Below are positions 31,232-42,632 of a stretch of 64,000 bases of DNA, piece by piece (positions within the stretch are counted from its first letter, which is position 1; every line of letters starts with the position of its first letter). The notes under the pieces were generated by a model. It did no database searches, was not told the DNA's origin, and saw only the letters and a list, made by a program, of their open reading frames with translations. This DNA is from Auriscalpium vulgare (taxonomy: Eukaryota; Basidiomycota; Agaricomycetes; Russulales; Auriscalpiaceae). The position numbers and the translations under genes were made by a program. Location of the stretch: positions 124,001 to 188,000 of the forward strand of contig JAHBBC010000035.1 in the NCBI GenBank assembly GCA_019915015.1. The letters are read 5' to 3'.

Positions 31232-33370
31232 TCAATGGTCATGGTTCTCAGGCACAGGGGAGTAAGCAGGATGGAACCCGCGCTTCCGCAGCCGCTCAAC
31301 AATCACCTCGTTCCGGCGCATGATCATCTCATCAAGAAAGAAGTTGTACTTGACCGGCAACATCTCCCGACAGATAGCTTGATATCCACCCAGCCAGACG
31401 TTCGTCTGCTCGGCCGCGGAGGAGTTGAAGAACCACTTGCCATCCGAAGTCATGAGCTCGGGGAAGTTTGCCGGGTTGCAGTATGTCTGGCAGAGGACGT
31501 CGGTGATGGTGTGCTTCGTGTCGTGGTGGAAAACGTCGACCGGCAGGCCCATCTCGAGGAACCACCGTATTATTGGATCCATTTGGTTCGCGAGGATCTC
31601 CTTCTGGGCGACACAGCCGGCATCATAGAGCATGATGTCTGGTTTTTGAGCACCGGGGATCTGGAATAACGCGTGGACCATCAACTGAGACGCGCTTCGT
31701 CAGATACTAGGCAACAGTGGGCAATGTGCTAGAGCTCACCAGGACGTTGGATACAGCCTCGGCCCCGTAGAACGTTGCACGCGCCAATATCACCCCACAC
31801 GGGCGGACGATAATCTCCTCGTTGTGCGTCCGCCGCCGACCAAACTGGCCTTCTTCACGTTTCCGCCTGGGGATTTGGCCGGGCATGGGGCAGGAGTAGG
31901 GTCGGCGACAGGCCGATCGGGCTGCCCTGTTGACGAGCCGGGAGGGTCGGTGTGCGATCGTACGGCGCCGGCGCCCGTCACCTCAAACCATTCCTCAGCG
32001 TCCTCAAGATCGGCATCTGCAGGCGTCGAAGATGTCGCCAAAGCATCGTTAGGGTGGGCAATGGCGGCGCGAAGCAGGCGGTCCTTCAGTTGGAACATCG
32101 CCGTGCCCCGGGCGGTGTGGACGCGCTCCATCTCCTGGTGCACGCTGTCGGAGCATGTCTTTGACCCAGGAATGACAGCCGCATCGCAGTCGTTTACAGC
32201 ACAGACCTCGTGCAGGCCGGCGTGCTCAGGACAGAAGCGATGGCGGTTCCCTGCAACGGAAGACGCCGCAGCAAGGGTGCCCGAGCGTGATCCCATCAAC
32301 AACGATGGGCTGCACGCGGTCTGTATGGTGACTGTTGTGAAGCAGCACACAGGAGATGACGAGACGGCACGCACGCATGGGGGAATCTGGGTCGGGCCCC
32401 TCGTAGAAACGGATGCAGCGATCGCAGTAGTGGCGCAGCTCCGGCTGGCCTTCCTTGATGATACACGTGTTCCTGTGTTCCATTGCCGCCATGAAGCGAT
32501 CACGCTGGTTGCCAGTGTGAGGGATGTGCAGGAGCTCGCCGCGTCGCTCGTGATCGCGGAGCAGGGCAAGGATGACAAAGCCGTCCCAGACCTGCTCGGT
32601 GGTGAGCATGAAGGAAAACTGCCAGTCGTCGGGGCGGGTCTCGCTCTTAGAGAGCGACATCTCATAGGATCGCGCGCAGTTTGTGGCAGACACCCTAGTC
32701 AAAGTGCATACAGCCCGTGAAAATGGAGACTCGGAGATGTGAGGCGGAACGGACGCACCAGCTCACCACCATCAGGTCGGTCCACAAGGCCGCCAGTCCG
32801 GAGTCGACGAATTGATGTTCCCTGACCTGCAGGAAGCCCGGGATGCCGGCGTAGTAGATCCGTTGGCCGGCATGGAGGTAGAAGTTGTGATGGTACGTCG
32901 TGTGGCAGTCTGCGGACAATTAGACACAAAGACGAGCGCAGACCGGAGAGGATACGTACGATGACAGTAAAGGTTGATCGCCCAGGCCTGGCGCGCACCA
33001 TCCGCAAGGGTGAACACGACGACCTGTCGAGCCTGTTGCTTGCGAAGGGCGGGCTGACGACCGCCGCAGAGTGGGTTGATACAGTGGAAGTGCGGTGGGT
33101 AGAAGGCGACCGTCGCTAGGGGAAGGGCTCGATGAGGAAGAGGGGACGGACCGGCATAGAACAATATCACGACGTACCGATGCCCACCTTGAGCCCATGC
33201 TCTTCGAGCGCCCTCCGAACCAACGCGGCGTGCTCGTTCGGGCCAGGATAGAGCCAGACAACGTCGCGGAGAACGTGCCAGGCGTCCTGCACGAGTCCAT
33301 ATTCGATGCCGGTGGCCTCAGACAGGAAGGAGCATACCGCGGGGGGCAGATAGGTGGGCAAAGGGCTGCC
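31232..33370 (-). pseudogene. KDZ (Kyakuja-Dileera-Zisupton) transposase relic
   Basis: Minus-strand spliced frame. In order: LPTYLPPAVCSFLSEATGIE; a cysteine region (FHCINPLCGG, CHTTYHHNFYLHAGQRIYY); CDRCIRFYEG; DGITLGHPCCGVFRC; NRHRFCPEHAGLHEVC; then FGRRRTHNEEIIVRPCGVIL, a 55-nt intron (31685-31739), and VDVFHHDTKHTITDVLCQTY, CNPANFPELM, NSSAAEQTNVWLGGYQAICR, YNFFLDEMIMRRN. This order is typical of KDZ transposases with their CxC cysteine clusters. The frame shifts at ~32240 within C-R-E/N-R-H-R-F. The N-terminus is lost at ~33370, where an oppositely oriented Copia gag begins. It probably no longer encodes active enzyme. Confidence 0.82.
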
Positions 33371-34575
33371 TGGTTCCGCACCAAGGGCTTCTGGCTTCTC
33401 GTCAAGGGCGAGGAGGTTATGCCCTTGTCGGACGCCGCTGAGCAGCTCAAGTGGAAGGAGAAGGCCTCGAAAGCGGCCGGCTCGCTCTTCCTTGCTGTCT
33501 CTCCTGCGCAGCGCACCATCTTTGGAGGAGAGGAGGACAACCCGGTCGTCATGTGGAACCGTCTCGAGGTATTCTACGTCACCAAGTGTCCCATCGGTCG
33601 CTTCAACGCCTACGACAATCTCTTCTCCATTCTCAAGGAGGAGAACGAGACTCTCTGCTCTCACCACTTGCATCGAGGCCGCCGCGCTGCGCTGCAAGAA
33701 CCTGCGTCCGAAGATCTTCACTATCGAGGAGCTCGACGCAGAGCTCGTCTGCATGGCCATGATCCGTGCGCTTCCCTCCGAGTTCCAGTCATTCCGCTCT
33801 GCCCTACTCCTACTCGACTCTCTTGATGTCTCGTCGCTTCGCGAGGCGTTCCAGAACGAGGAGATTGGCAGCAAGCGTCGTGCAGAGGACGAGGCAAAGG
33901 CTGCTGCTGCTGCAGCTGCGCAGGTCGCACTCGCTGCTTGCTGCCCAGGCGACTGCTGCTGCCCAAGTCGCTGCTGCTGCGAAAGCGGCACAGCAGAAGG
34001 CCTCCCGGGATGCGAGGCAGCGTTCTCAGTGCATGTACTGCAAGAAGCAAGGGATTGCCTTTGCTGCTTCTGTGCTCTGTCGGTTCAGCACTGGAAGGCA
34101 GTTCAGCACCTGTTCCGCTATCTGCAGGGGACCAAGGACATGAAGTTGGTGTACGGCCCTTCAGACTCGGACGAGCTCTTTGAGACGTTCTCTGATGCGG
34201 ACCACGCTGGCGAGCTCTGGTTATATGCTGCGCATTGGGACAGGATTGGTGTCCTGGAGCTCTAAGCTTCAATCCCTTGTTGCAAGCTCTACGACCGAGG
34301 CAGAGGCGCTCTGGATGCGCAACCTGCTCTCGGAGTTTGGGTACAAGCTGGATAAGCCTTCTGTGATCCACATGGATAATCAGTCGGCTATCAGTGTGTC
34401 CAAGAACCCGGAGCATCATGGTTGCATGAAGCATATGGACCTGCGCTTCTTCTGGCTTCGGGACAATGTGCAGAAGGGGCTGCTCACTCCAAAGTTCATT
34501 CCAACTGCGGAGATGCCTGCGGATGCGTTGACCAAGGTTGAGGTGACTCGGAGGATGATGGGGTTAGAGCTGTAG
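33371..34575 (+). pseudogene. Internally deleted Copia element (gag joined to RNase H)
   Basis: Reads as Copia-type Gag (WLLVKGEEVMP, SKAAGSLFLAVSPAQR, RFNAYDNLFSILKEENETL, then in another frame LDAELVCMAMIRALPSEFQS and LREAFQNEEIGSKRRAEDE) and the first half of a zinc knuckle (CMYCKK). It then jumps directly to the end of reverse transcriptase (LFRYLQGTKDMKLVYG, FSDADHAG) and RNase H (VSWSSKLQSLVASSTTEAEA, VIHMDNQSAI, KHMDLRFFWLRD, ADALTK). Protease, integrase and most of RT, roughly 3 kb in a full element, are missing. At least two frameshifts. No 5' LTR is found at its left edge. Confidence 0.85.
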
Positions 34576-34597
34576 AGATGTGGAGATGGGCTGGATC

Positions 34598-34606
34598 AGG
34601 GGGGAG
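34598..34606 (+). promoter_or_regulatory. Copia polypurine tract
   Basis: AGGGGGGAG directly before the LTR start TGTTGAAG, just after the polyprotein stop. Confidence 0.7.
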
Positions 34607-34851
34607 TGTTGAAGTGGGTGCTCTGTGCCCACTCCTGCGAGTGCCAGAGGCTAAGTTCCCACGGTCTCGGAAATCTCCGGATATTGCCTTATACTGCAGG
34701 GGGACGACTTTACTGCTCTTCAGTCGTTTACATCCCCCTGCAGGTATGTCTCCTCGTCCTATGTCCACAATACTAGTCGTTTACATCCCCTGCAGCCCCT
34801 AGAGCTGCTTGAGGATTTGTGGGCAGCTGCCAGAAGCAACTGACATTAACA
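34607..34851 (+). repeat. Copia 3' LTR
   Basis: 245 bp from TGTTGAAG to ATTAACA. Homologous to 37408-37650, sharing GTGCCAGAGGCTAAGTTCCC and CATCCCCCTGCAGGTATGTC among others. No target duplication can be paired because the 5' end of the element is gone. Confidence 0.85.
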
Positions 34852-34969
34852 CTTGTTCGACTTCCCCACAGAGCTACAGGCAGCGGTCGTCAGCACGGCC
34901 TCTTCGTATGAGCTGTGCATCCGCATCAGGACGCCTCGCGCCTCTAAGTCCTACAACGTACCCCCCACT

Positions 34970-36806
34970 ATGTCTATAGCTATGGCGAAGAGCTACGCTC
35001 AGTTCGCAGCTCAGTTCACGCTGAAGGTCCTCTCCTGTGACAGAGGGGCCGAGATGACCTGCGACTCCATCTCCGTCCGGAGCAAACAGAATGGTGCGCA
35101 TATTCCTCAACTAACTGCCCCGGCCACTGCTCACACCTACTCGGCCCCAGGCGCTACCGAAAGCCCTCTCCCTGACGATGCACCGGATGCGGCGCTTCAG
35201 GACGCGCTTGACCCTTGCGTGATCATCATTGACGCCACCACCAACGTGTCATGCCTCGATGTGCGAGACGCTTGGCAGCGGCAGGAGTCGGTGATGATGG
35301 ACCTCTTCAAGAACAACCGACTAACTCATGAGATCTCTGGTATGTCTGTCCTGGGCAGCCATCCATGCGTTAGCTTACCTGGAGTCAGAGGCGGCCAAGG
35401 TGCACGTCATCGGGGCGCTGACGAACAGCAACGACATCCTGGAAAAGAGGGGTGAGTCCATTCTGTATTGTGACACCGTATCCAGCTGACGTCTTGCGAT
35501 AGTTAAGGAACTGGAAGGCCAGGCCTGTTACAAGGACGCTCTGCGCGATGCGGTGGCGACAGGACGCGAGGTAGACAAGATCAAGGCGCAGCTGGACTTG
35601 GCGCGGGTCGAAGAGAACTATTCAGCCGTGTTGGTTCAGGTGGCCAAGGTGCGCTTCCACCATCTAATTTTCCATCAATTTCTGAAAACTCCGCAGCTGT
35701 CCGCCGACATCGCCTTGCTCAACATGCTCCGCCAGCAGGATTCGGAAGCCGCAAGCGCTTGCGCCGCCAAACAAGACGCTCGCGCCGCCAAGCAAGACGC
35801 TCGTGCAGCCGAACAGGCCGCTGAACAGCAGTCCCAGATTGAACGCCTCAAGGACGAGGTCAAGGCACTTCAGAGCATCGTCGACAACCCCTTCCTGCGG
35901 GAGTTGCTTAACGCCGCCCTGGATTGCTTTTATGTTCTGCTGCACGTCAGGCGGCCTGCACACCAGAAGATCAACCCGAAGATCGACGCCAAGGTGGCGA
36001 CAGTCTATCCGCAAATCATACAGCTCTGTGTGGCAGCGGGAGAGGAGGCGCCAGAGCTGAGGACGCTGACGGCCGCCATCAAGCTGGCCCAGCCCACGCT
36101 GATACGCCTCGCCCCGCGCTGCGAGGCGATCGTTACGGAATTTTTGCACTTTCGTCAAGTCGACAGATACACCATTCCGGAGATCGCAGCGTCGCGCAGC
36201 AGTGCTCCGACCACTCGATTAGTTCTTCCGACCGCTCGCAAGATCGGAGCCAGAGTTCCGACCGTTGGAGTCTCGCAGAGCTGTCGCGCAATCAGAATCA
36301 TACCTTGGACACCACGCTCGGACCAGCAACTGCGTCGCACACATCACATGCAGTCATCCGACCACTCGCTCATTGTTACGACTGCCGCCATGCGACCTCG
36401 AGCACAGCGTCTCCCACAGTTGTCACAATGCGTCGGAATTCCATCAGACATTTCGATCATCGAGATCATCGTTTCAGCACGTGTGCCACGTTTCTCCGAC
36501 GTCTCTGCGACTTCCGAGTACCCCCACAGTCGCGCCATTGTCCTCCGACCATTGTCTAGCCCAGCTCTCGAGTTTGCGCAACATTCCTTCGATCCCGATC
36601 GTACTGCGGTCGCGTCAGCGCTCCGATTATCCCTCCGCCGCTCCGACCATTGCACACGTACTACCGGAGCATTCTTCCAACTGTTCGACGAGTTGCAAGA
36701 TCGCAACACTCACCTGCGACCCCCTCGCACGTCGGAGTGCATTCTACCATTCGCCACACCTCCGTTGTCTCCTGTTCTGGTTGTATTGTCTTGTTCGACA
36801 TTGTAG
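34970..36806 (+). CDS. Spliced coiled-coil hypothetical gene, 3' end fused to a dispersed repeat
   Basis: From ATG 34970 the frame passes GT-AG introns at 35340-35388 (49 nt; the alternative acceptor at 35373 would give only 34 nt), 35452-35502 (51 nt) and probably 35649-35696 (48 nt, also in frame). Exon sequences read EAAKVHVIGALTNSNDILEK, VKELEGQACYKDALRDAV and KIKAQLDLARVEENYSAVLV. Then follows a coiled coil with AAKQDAR repeats (QQSQIERLKDEVKALQSIVD), FLRELLNAALDCFYVLLHV and VATVYPQIIQLCV. From ~36096 the frame enters a repeat also found at 57886-58490, so the last ~230 codons to the stop at 36806 may not be original. An upstream exon could exist beyond 34852. Function unknown. Confidence 0.55.
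36096..36790. repeat. Dispersed repeat, copy 1
   Basis: Homologous to 57886-58490 in the same orientation: GCTGCGAGGCGATC, CATCAAGTCGACAG/CGTCAAGTCGACAG, GCAGTGCTCCGACCAC, CAGTCATCCGACCAC and GTCGGAATTCCATCAGACAT occur in order in both. The other copy carries more AT changes and indels. No transposon termini were recognised. Confidence 0.65.
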
Positions 36807-37407
36807 GATGTCTCTCCCACACTTCTTGACAGCGCAGATCGTTTTCCATGCGCTTGCACTGCCCTCCTGACAGCGCTGATCACTTGCTCCACATTGTTCT
36901 CCACAGCATCGCAGACCTTCTGATATGTTCTATGGACTCTCCCCCATTGTCTGTACCATGTGCGACTTGCGCACCATCGTTTGCTTTTGTTCCGACTCGT
37001 TTTCCTTTGTTCCGACTCCATTCTCGATCGGACTCGTACTGTAGCGGTCGAAACACATGATCTCATTCGACGCCCATAAGCTCTATCGTATAGTTAGCTC
37101 GAGGCTAGCTCTGTCGCCTTTGCCTTTGCCTTTGTCGTCGTTGTCGTCGTCCCGCACTCAGCTTATCGTTCTCCTCGCTCTCATCTTGTTCCATCGTCGT
37201 CCCATTAGCCATTGCCCTCGCACTTCGTCGCTCCGACCGTCTTGCGACATCGGAGATCGCAGTTGCGTTCCGCTCGTCCCGCAGCGATCGCAACATCGCA
37301 GGTTATGGACCTTGTGCTGTAACCCACAACCTTTAACTCATATCTCACCTTCCCTCGCATTCAATTGACTGTACTATATTATTGTTCAATTGAAGCTTGT
37401 CCCCTTT
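36807..37407. other. No gene seen
   Basis: CT-rich stretch with runs such as TTTGCCTTTGCCTTTGTCG and TTGTCGTCGTCC near 37120-37150. Ends at the Copia LTR at 37408. Confidence 0.45.
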
Positions 37408-37650
37408 TGTTGAAGTGGATGCTCTGTGCCCACTCCTGTGAGTGCCAGAGGCTAAGTTCCCATGGTCTCGGAAATCTCCGGATATTACCTTATACTGCAG
37501 AGAGACGACTTTACTGCTCTGCAGTCATTTACATCCCCCTGCAGGTATGTCTCCTCGTCTTATGTCCTCAATACCAGTTGTCATCCCCCTGCAGCCCCTA
37601 GAGCTGCTTGAGAACTTGTGGGCAGCTGCCAGAAGCAACCGATATCAACA
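37408..37650 (+). repeat. Second Copia LTR (probably solo)
   Basis: 243 bp, TGTTGAAG to TATCAACA, clearly homologous to 34607-34851 with scattered substitutions and small indels. The bases before it (TTGTCCCCTTT) are not a polypurine tract and no primer-binding site follows, so it is not the partner LTR of an intact element. Confidence 0.8.
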
Positions 37651-37677
37651 CCAAGAGATTGTGGGTGATGTGTTCAC

Positions 37678-38087
37678 ATGGGTATGTCGATTATAGCGCG
37701 TGCATCAACTCCTTCTATCAATGAGGGCGCAGCTCCAAAGGAGGACATAGTGGTCAAGGCATTTGATGAAGACATTCAGGAAGCCATTCGGCAGTCACGG
37801 CGTGAGCAAGACGCAGCAAACATGCCAGCAGCCCAGTCAGCAGCTTCGACCTCACAAGTTGTGATCGAGAGAGTGGTGGTGCAGCCCTCAGTCTTCAGAG
37901 ATCCAGGTGAGTCGTATTGCGCATACGCAGCGCGCAGAGGAGGCTGATATTTTGATTAGTCACAGTGGCACACATAACACATCAGCGTTCAGTTCTCAGA
38001 CACATTGTTGTGACGGCTATGCCCCTGGAGCTTCAGCTGATGGTCATGAAATGGGTCTATACGGATATACAGGCCAATACAATTTGA
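37678..38087 (+). CDS. Small spliced protein with a UIM-like motif
   Basis: Two exons: 37678-37906 and 37960-38087, joined across a 53-nt GT-AG intron (GTGAGT to GATTAG), giving 118 residues. Near residues 31-44, DEDIQEAIRQSRRE fits the ubiquitin-interacting motif pattern of acidic start, hydrophobic, x-x-Ala, hydrophobic, x-x-Ser-x-x-Glu. After the splice it reads VTVAHITHQRSVLRHIVVTA and LELQLMVMKW. The gene begins 28 bp after a Copia LTR, so an upstream part may be missing. Possible ubiquitin binding is an inference from one short motif. Confidence 0.5.
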
Positions 38088-38128
38088 TATACCACTCTTC
38101 ATGGGATTTGGTATAGCACTCTTCATTC

Positions 38129-38551
38129 ATGCCTGCTTGTCTGAAAGGCATGGACAGACCTTGCGCATACCGCACGCAATCTACTGCTCACCAAGCTGCA
38201 AAGTTACTTATAGATGCCCAACATGAAATCAGCTCACCACGTTGGGCCGATTGCAACACATTCGCAGCAATTATGGGAGCTTGGCAAGGGTGGAGAACTC
38301 TGTCCACCCTTCAATCCGCTCGAGAACTTGATATTCGGCAAATCAGGGCGCTACAGATGGAGCACCACGCTGGCCTGTACACCTGGCTGGAGTCGCTGTG
38401 CCTACACTATACGCAGGCCATTGACGCAGTACCGGCAGACGGCATGTCACTATTGGTACAGAAGATCTCCACGATCATTACATTGCGATCTCCTGCAACC
38501 CTCATTCCCCGCGATTACCATGAATCCTTCCCTGTAGTGCCGTACCGTTGA
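38129..38551 (+). pseudogene. ORF truncated by the element III LTR
   Basis: 140 codons from ATG 38129 (MPACLKGMDRPC), with ordinary composition (LQMEHHAGLYTWLESLCLHY, ADGMSLLVQKISTII). Its stop codon is the TGA formed by the first three bases of the element III 5' LTR at 38549-38551, so the original 3' end has been lost. It could be the downstream exon of the 37678 gene. No family recognised. Confidence 0.45.
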
Positions 38552-39386
38552 TGGGACCCGCCGCGCTACAGGCACCGAAACGGGCCAATCGCACCGCTAC
38601 AGACGGACACACACCCCCGAGACCCCCGTAGGGCGTCGAGGCACCAACACCGTGACGACCACCATGCGCTACTCCCGAGGCCAGGCGACACAGCTGCGAG
38701 AACGAGGCCGTGTAGGGGAGGCGTACCGTGGAGAGGCGAGACTTAGCAGGGCGCGGGTGCACGGACCGTGGGAGAGCTGACGAAGCAGCGGTATATAGAT
38801 GCGATTCGAGCTCTTGTATAGACACTTTTGGACCTCGGGGCCTACACCCGAGACTACACCTTTCAATTCCACAACGTAGCGATCTCTGCTAGACGCGACC
38901 GAAACCGACTAGGCCGGCAAGATGACTTAGGCAGCGGGACGAGACCGGCCATCGGGTCGCACTCTTGCCGCGACACTACGAGCCACGCTGCCCAGACCCA
39001 ACCGCAGACTGGAGTGATACAGTGTGGTAGGGCATTTGTGACTGACGTTTATGTTATAGGATAGTGGCTACGGACGGTACGGATGAAGACGGTCGGGTCG
39101 GGCGGTCGGTGCTACACGGCGACGCACACGGAAACGACGGCGGCCGCGAACGGACGAAGACCCCTACCGACACGAGAGGGCGCGTCGTACAACGGTCGGG
39201 TAGTGCGGGGCAGATAGGCTAAGAAGAGAGGTCAGGACCCGTGGGGTCCTGGGTGGTTTTGTTCGGGTCACGGTCGCGAAATTAGTTCCTTCCTCCGATC
39301 CACCACCTCTTGGGCCAGCGGTTGGCTGCTCGCTCCCTCCATTTCTATCGACGTTCCCCGGGCCTTCCCCAGGGTTCATCTCATCA
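38549..39386 (+). repeat. Element III 5' LTR
   Basis: 838 bp, TGATGGG to CTCATCA, homologous to the 852-bp LTR of element II with many substitutions and indels. TATA box TATATAGATG at 38792. Followed by TTTG and the same TGGAGCCCACCGCGAGGG primer-binding site at ~39391. Confidence 0.88.
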
Positions 39387-39436
39387 TTTGTGGAGCCCAC
39401 CGCGAGGGGGCTAGTGTCAACCGCTTGAGCAACCCG

Positions 39437-42400
39437 ATGGCACCAAAGGCGAGGGTCGCAGTAGAGCCCACGCGACGCGCACCGCCTCGAGCGGCTCTGT
39501 CGGAATACTCAACCAGTCAGCGCGCGGAGTCCATGCCAGGGCACCTCACATCGTCAGAGGAAGGGGAATCGGAAGAGGAGGGCACGACGCCCAGCAGCGG
39601 AGACGGCGAGGGCGACCACGAAAACGACGACGGCGAGGCATCGGACGAATCGGACGCGGCACCCGACGGCGACGGAGCTGATACGAGCGAGGTTCCCGGG
39701 GATCAAAACGCGGAGGCAAGTCCAGAGCTATCGGAGGAGTCGGATCACGGTTGGGATGGCGAACGGTCTCTCCATCAAGAGCTTCTGAACGTCGGGGAGT
39801 CGTTGAGCCAATTACTGACTGGCGGCGCGACCCGACAGTGGCCGTCCCCGGAGCTTACCCCGTCGGAATCGGAGCCCGAGGTGGCCGCGCTGATTGATGG
39901 GGTTCAAGGCAAGGTACAACCGTCTCCTGGCAGCCAGCGATTGGTTCCCCACCGCAGTAACATCGGAGGCCACGGTTGCTTATTAGGCAACGGCTGCGAC
40001 GCGTCAGCGCAGGTTTCTCGACCAGTATCTCCCACATCGCAATCCAGTCGTCCGTTCTCCAGTTCAACTCGTCACGCAGCAATGACCACTCCGATGCTCA
40101 CCCGCGGCGATCGCCAAGCTCCTAAGTTTGATAACCTGAAGCCATGCGAGTTGCAATGCTACTTCGCAGAGCTGCGACACCTGTTCACCAGGGCGGGTAT
40201 CGAGGAGGGTCAGGATCAGGAGAAGAAGGAGCACGCGACACGTTACCTGGACGTCCTCACGGCCGACCAGTGGCAGAGCCGGCCTCAGTACGCCGGGGAC
40301 GCGACTTTCGAAGAGTTCGTAACCGCGATCATCGAGCTCTACCCGGGTGCGGACGAAGAGCGCAAGTACACTATGGGCGACCTTGAGCAGCTTGTCGCCG
40401 AGACCGCGCGACGCGGTATAACGACCATCGGCGACGTCAGGGAATACTACCGCGGCTTCTACGCGATCTCCCAGTTCCTTATAGGGCGGCAACGGATCTC
40501 TGAGCGCGACCAGGATTACACATTCCTACGGGGCTTTCAGAAGGGCCTACAGGACAGGATCGAGCAGCGACTGCAGTTAAAATATCCCGACCACGATTGC
40601 GACGGGCCGTACCCGATGGACCAGGTAGTGGAGGCGGCGCGATACGTACTGCACGGCACCTCAAGCACCCCGCGATCGGCTGTGCTTAGCGTCCCAGCAG
40701 GTCTAGCCAACTCGGCCGCGCCCGTAGTGATCAAGTCGGAGGAGCCTGCGATCAAGGTCGAGCAGTTTGCGGCCCTGATGGAGAAAGCGGCCGAACAGAT
40801 TGCAAAGGCATACAGCGCGGGGAGGGCGGACGCGATGGGGATGAGCAACGCGGCACCCCAACCGTCGGCGTTCACGCGTGGACCACCGGGCCCGATGATG
40901 GTGTCGGCAGCTCGTTTCGACCGCCCTTGCCCGGCTCCGGGACAAGATGGCGCCAGGTGTTTGTTCTGCAACGGACCCGATCACTTCATTCGCGAATGTC
41001 TCGTGCTACAGGACTACATAGCGACGGGACGGGTGATACGCAACGAAATGAACCAGGTGGTGCTCAAGAACGGACGACCAGTGCCGTTCGGAATGGGCCC
41101 CATCCAAGCGCGAGTAGACGAGTTTTATCGCACGGATCCGTCCGGTTTACGCGCCGACGTCGCGGCCAGAGTCGCAGGCAATGTGACAGAGACGATGATG
41201 TTGGCATCCACAGGCCCCATCGCAGTCACCGACTACCCACTCCGCCCTGCACGCGACCAACCTGTCGCAGGACTCATCCAGTTAATCCCGCCGTTAACAG
41301 ATGATGATCGGCTCGAGGAGTTGCGCCAAGAGATGGCGGTTCTGACGCTCATGAAGGAACAGCGAAACACGGGCCGGGCTCGAAGGGAGGCAGCAATGCG
41401 CAATGGCGAGTTACCACCGTCGATTGGCCCCTTGCCGGGAGAAAGGGTGCGAACCAAGAAACTCATCCCCGAGGTGGTGATACCTCCGTCGAAATTCACG
41501 CCAAAACGGCCAAAGGTTACGTTCGCGGTGCCCAACAAAGAAGAAGTGGCGGGGGCGACAGACGCGGCAAACGAGGATGAGCCGACCGACAAGAAGGGCG
41601 CCGAAGAGGCTGAGCCGGAACCCATCCATCCTTTCGCCTTGGTACCCGACGCAACGTACATACCGGTCGGCGACGAGGCGCGACCAGACAAAGGGAAGAA
41701 ACCACTCGCTGCCTATACGAAAGACACACCCATCCACAGCGAGGAAGTTGCTAAGGAAGTCTATGGGTGCGCGATGGGAGCCTCCGTCACGCTGACGCAG
41801 GGCGAACTACTATCCCTGGCACCGGAGGTACGCTCGCAACTGCGCTACGCCATCACCCCACGTCGGGTAGCGGCGCCGGTGTTGACCGGCGGAGATGCGC
41901 CTGTGGCGGTCTTGCACCTGTGACAGCGCTAGCGGAGAACGAGGAGCCTACCACGGAGTGGTCGGATCTTCCGGGCGACCTGTACGACAAAGAGCGGGAA
42001 CAAGAAAGAGATCGGGTGAGGGGGTACACCTCGCATATGCCGGCGTCGTTCCTGCAGGCCATACAGAGCCAGCCGGCGGTGCCGCCCAGGGGGTCGCTAG
42101 TCTTGTCCGACCCGATGCTGACGTTGATCAGTGCTTCGGTGGAGACACCGGCCCCGCTCGTGGTTGCGAAGGAGTCGTCCGCGTTGCGCGCAGTCCTGCC
42201 GCTGGTGGATAACCAAGCGCATATCGAGGCTATCCTCGATCCCGGGTCGCATGTCATCTCCATGTCCGAAGACGTCTGCCATTTCCTCGGCTTAGCGTAC
42301 GACCCTGCAATCACATTAGACATGCTGTCCGCAAACGGCTCGATCGACAAGTCCCTCAGGCTCGCTCGCAACGTGGCGCTGAAACTCGGCGACATTACGC

Positions 42401-42624
42401 TCTACGTACAGATACACGTTATCCGCTCGCCAGCCTATGACATCCTGCTGGGGAGAACCTTCGATGTCCTAACAGGAAGCATAGTGCGAAACTTTGTCGA
42501 CGAGCGGCAGACTATTACGATCACCGATCCCAACACCAAGGCAACAGCGACGGTCCCGACGGTAGAACAAGGCTCGCGTCGCATCGTTCAGAGTGCCAGC
42601 GAGCGCAGGGATTTTCGGCTCTAG
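39437..42624 (+). pseudogene. gag-PR: Element III Gag-protease (one frameshift)
   Basis: From ATG 39437 (MAPKARV) the frame matches element II Gag including the knuckle CLFCNGPDHFIREC. A frameshift at ~41915 gives a TGA at 41921. The protease continues in another frame to the TAG at 42622, with catalytic D-P-G-S and the Y-D-I-L-L-G-R block. In that second frame the stop is followed by pol in the -1 frame, exactly as in element II. Confidence 0.9.
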
Positions 42625-42632
42625 AGGCGTCG

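Noticed and set aside
34607..37650. A non-autonomous Copia element carrying a captured gene between two LTRs
   Set aside because: No primer-binding site follows 34851 and no polypurine tract precedes 37408; the LTRs differ at many positions, so they are not a pair.
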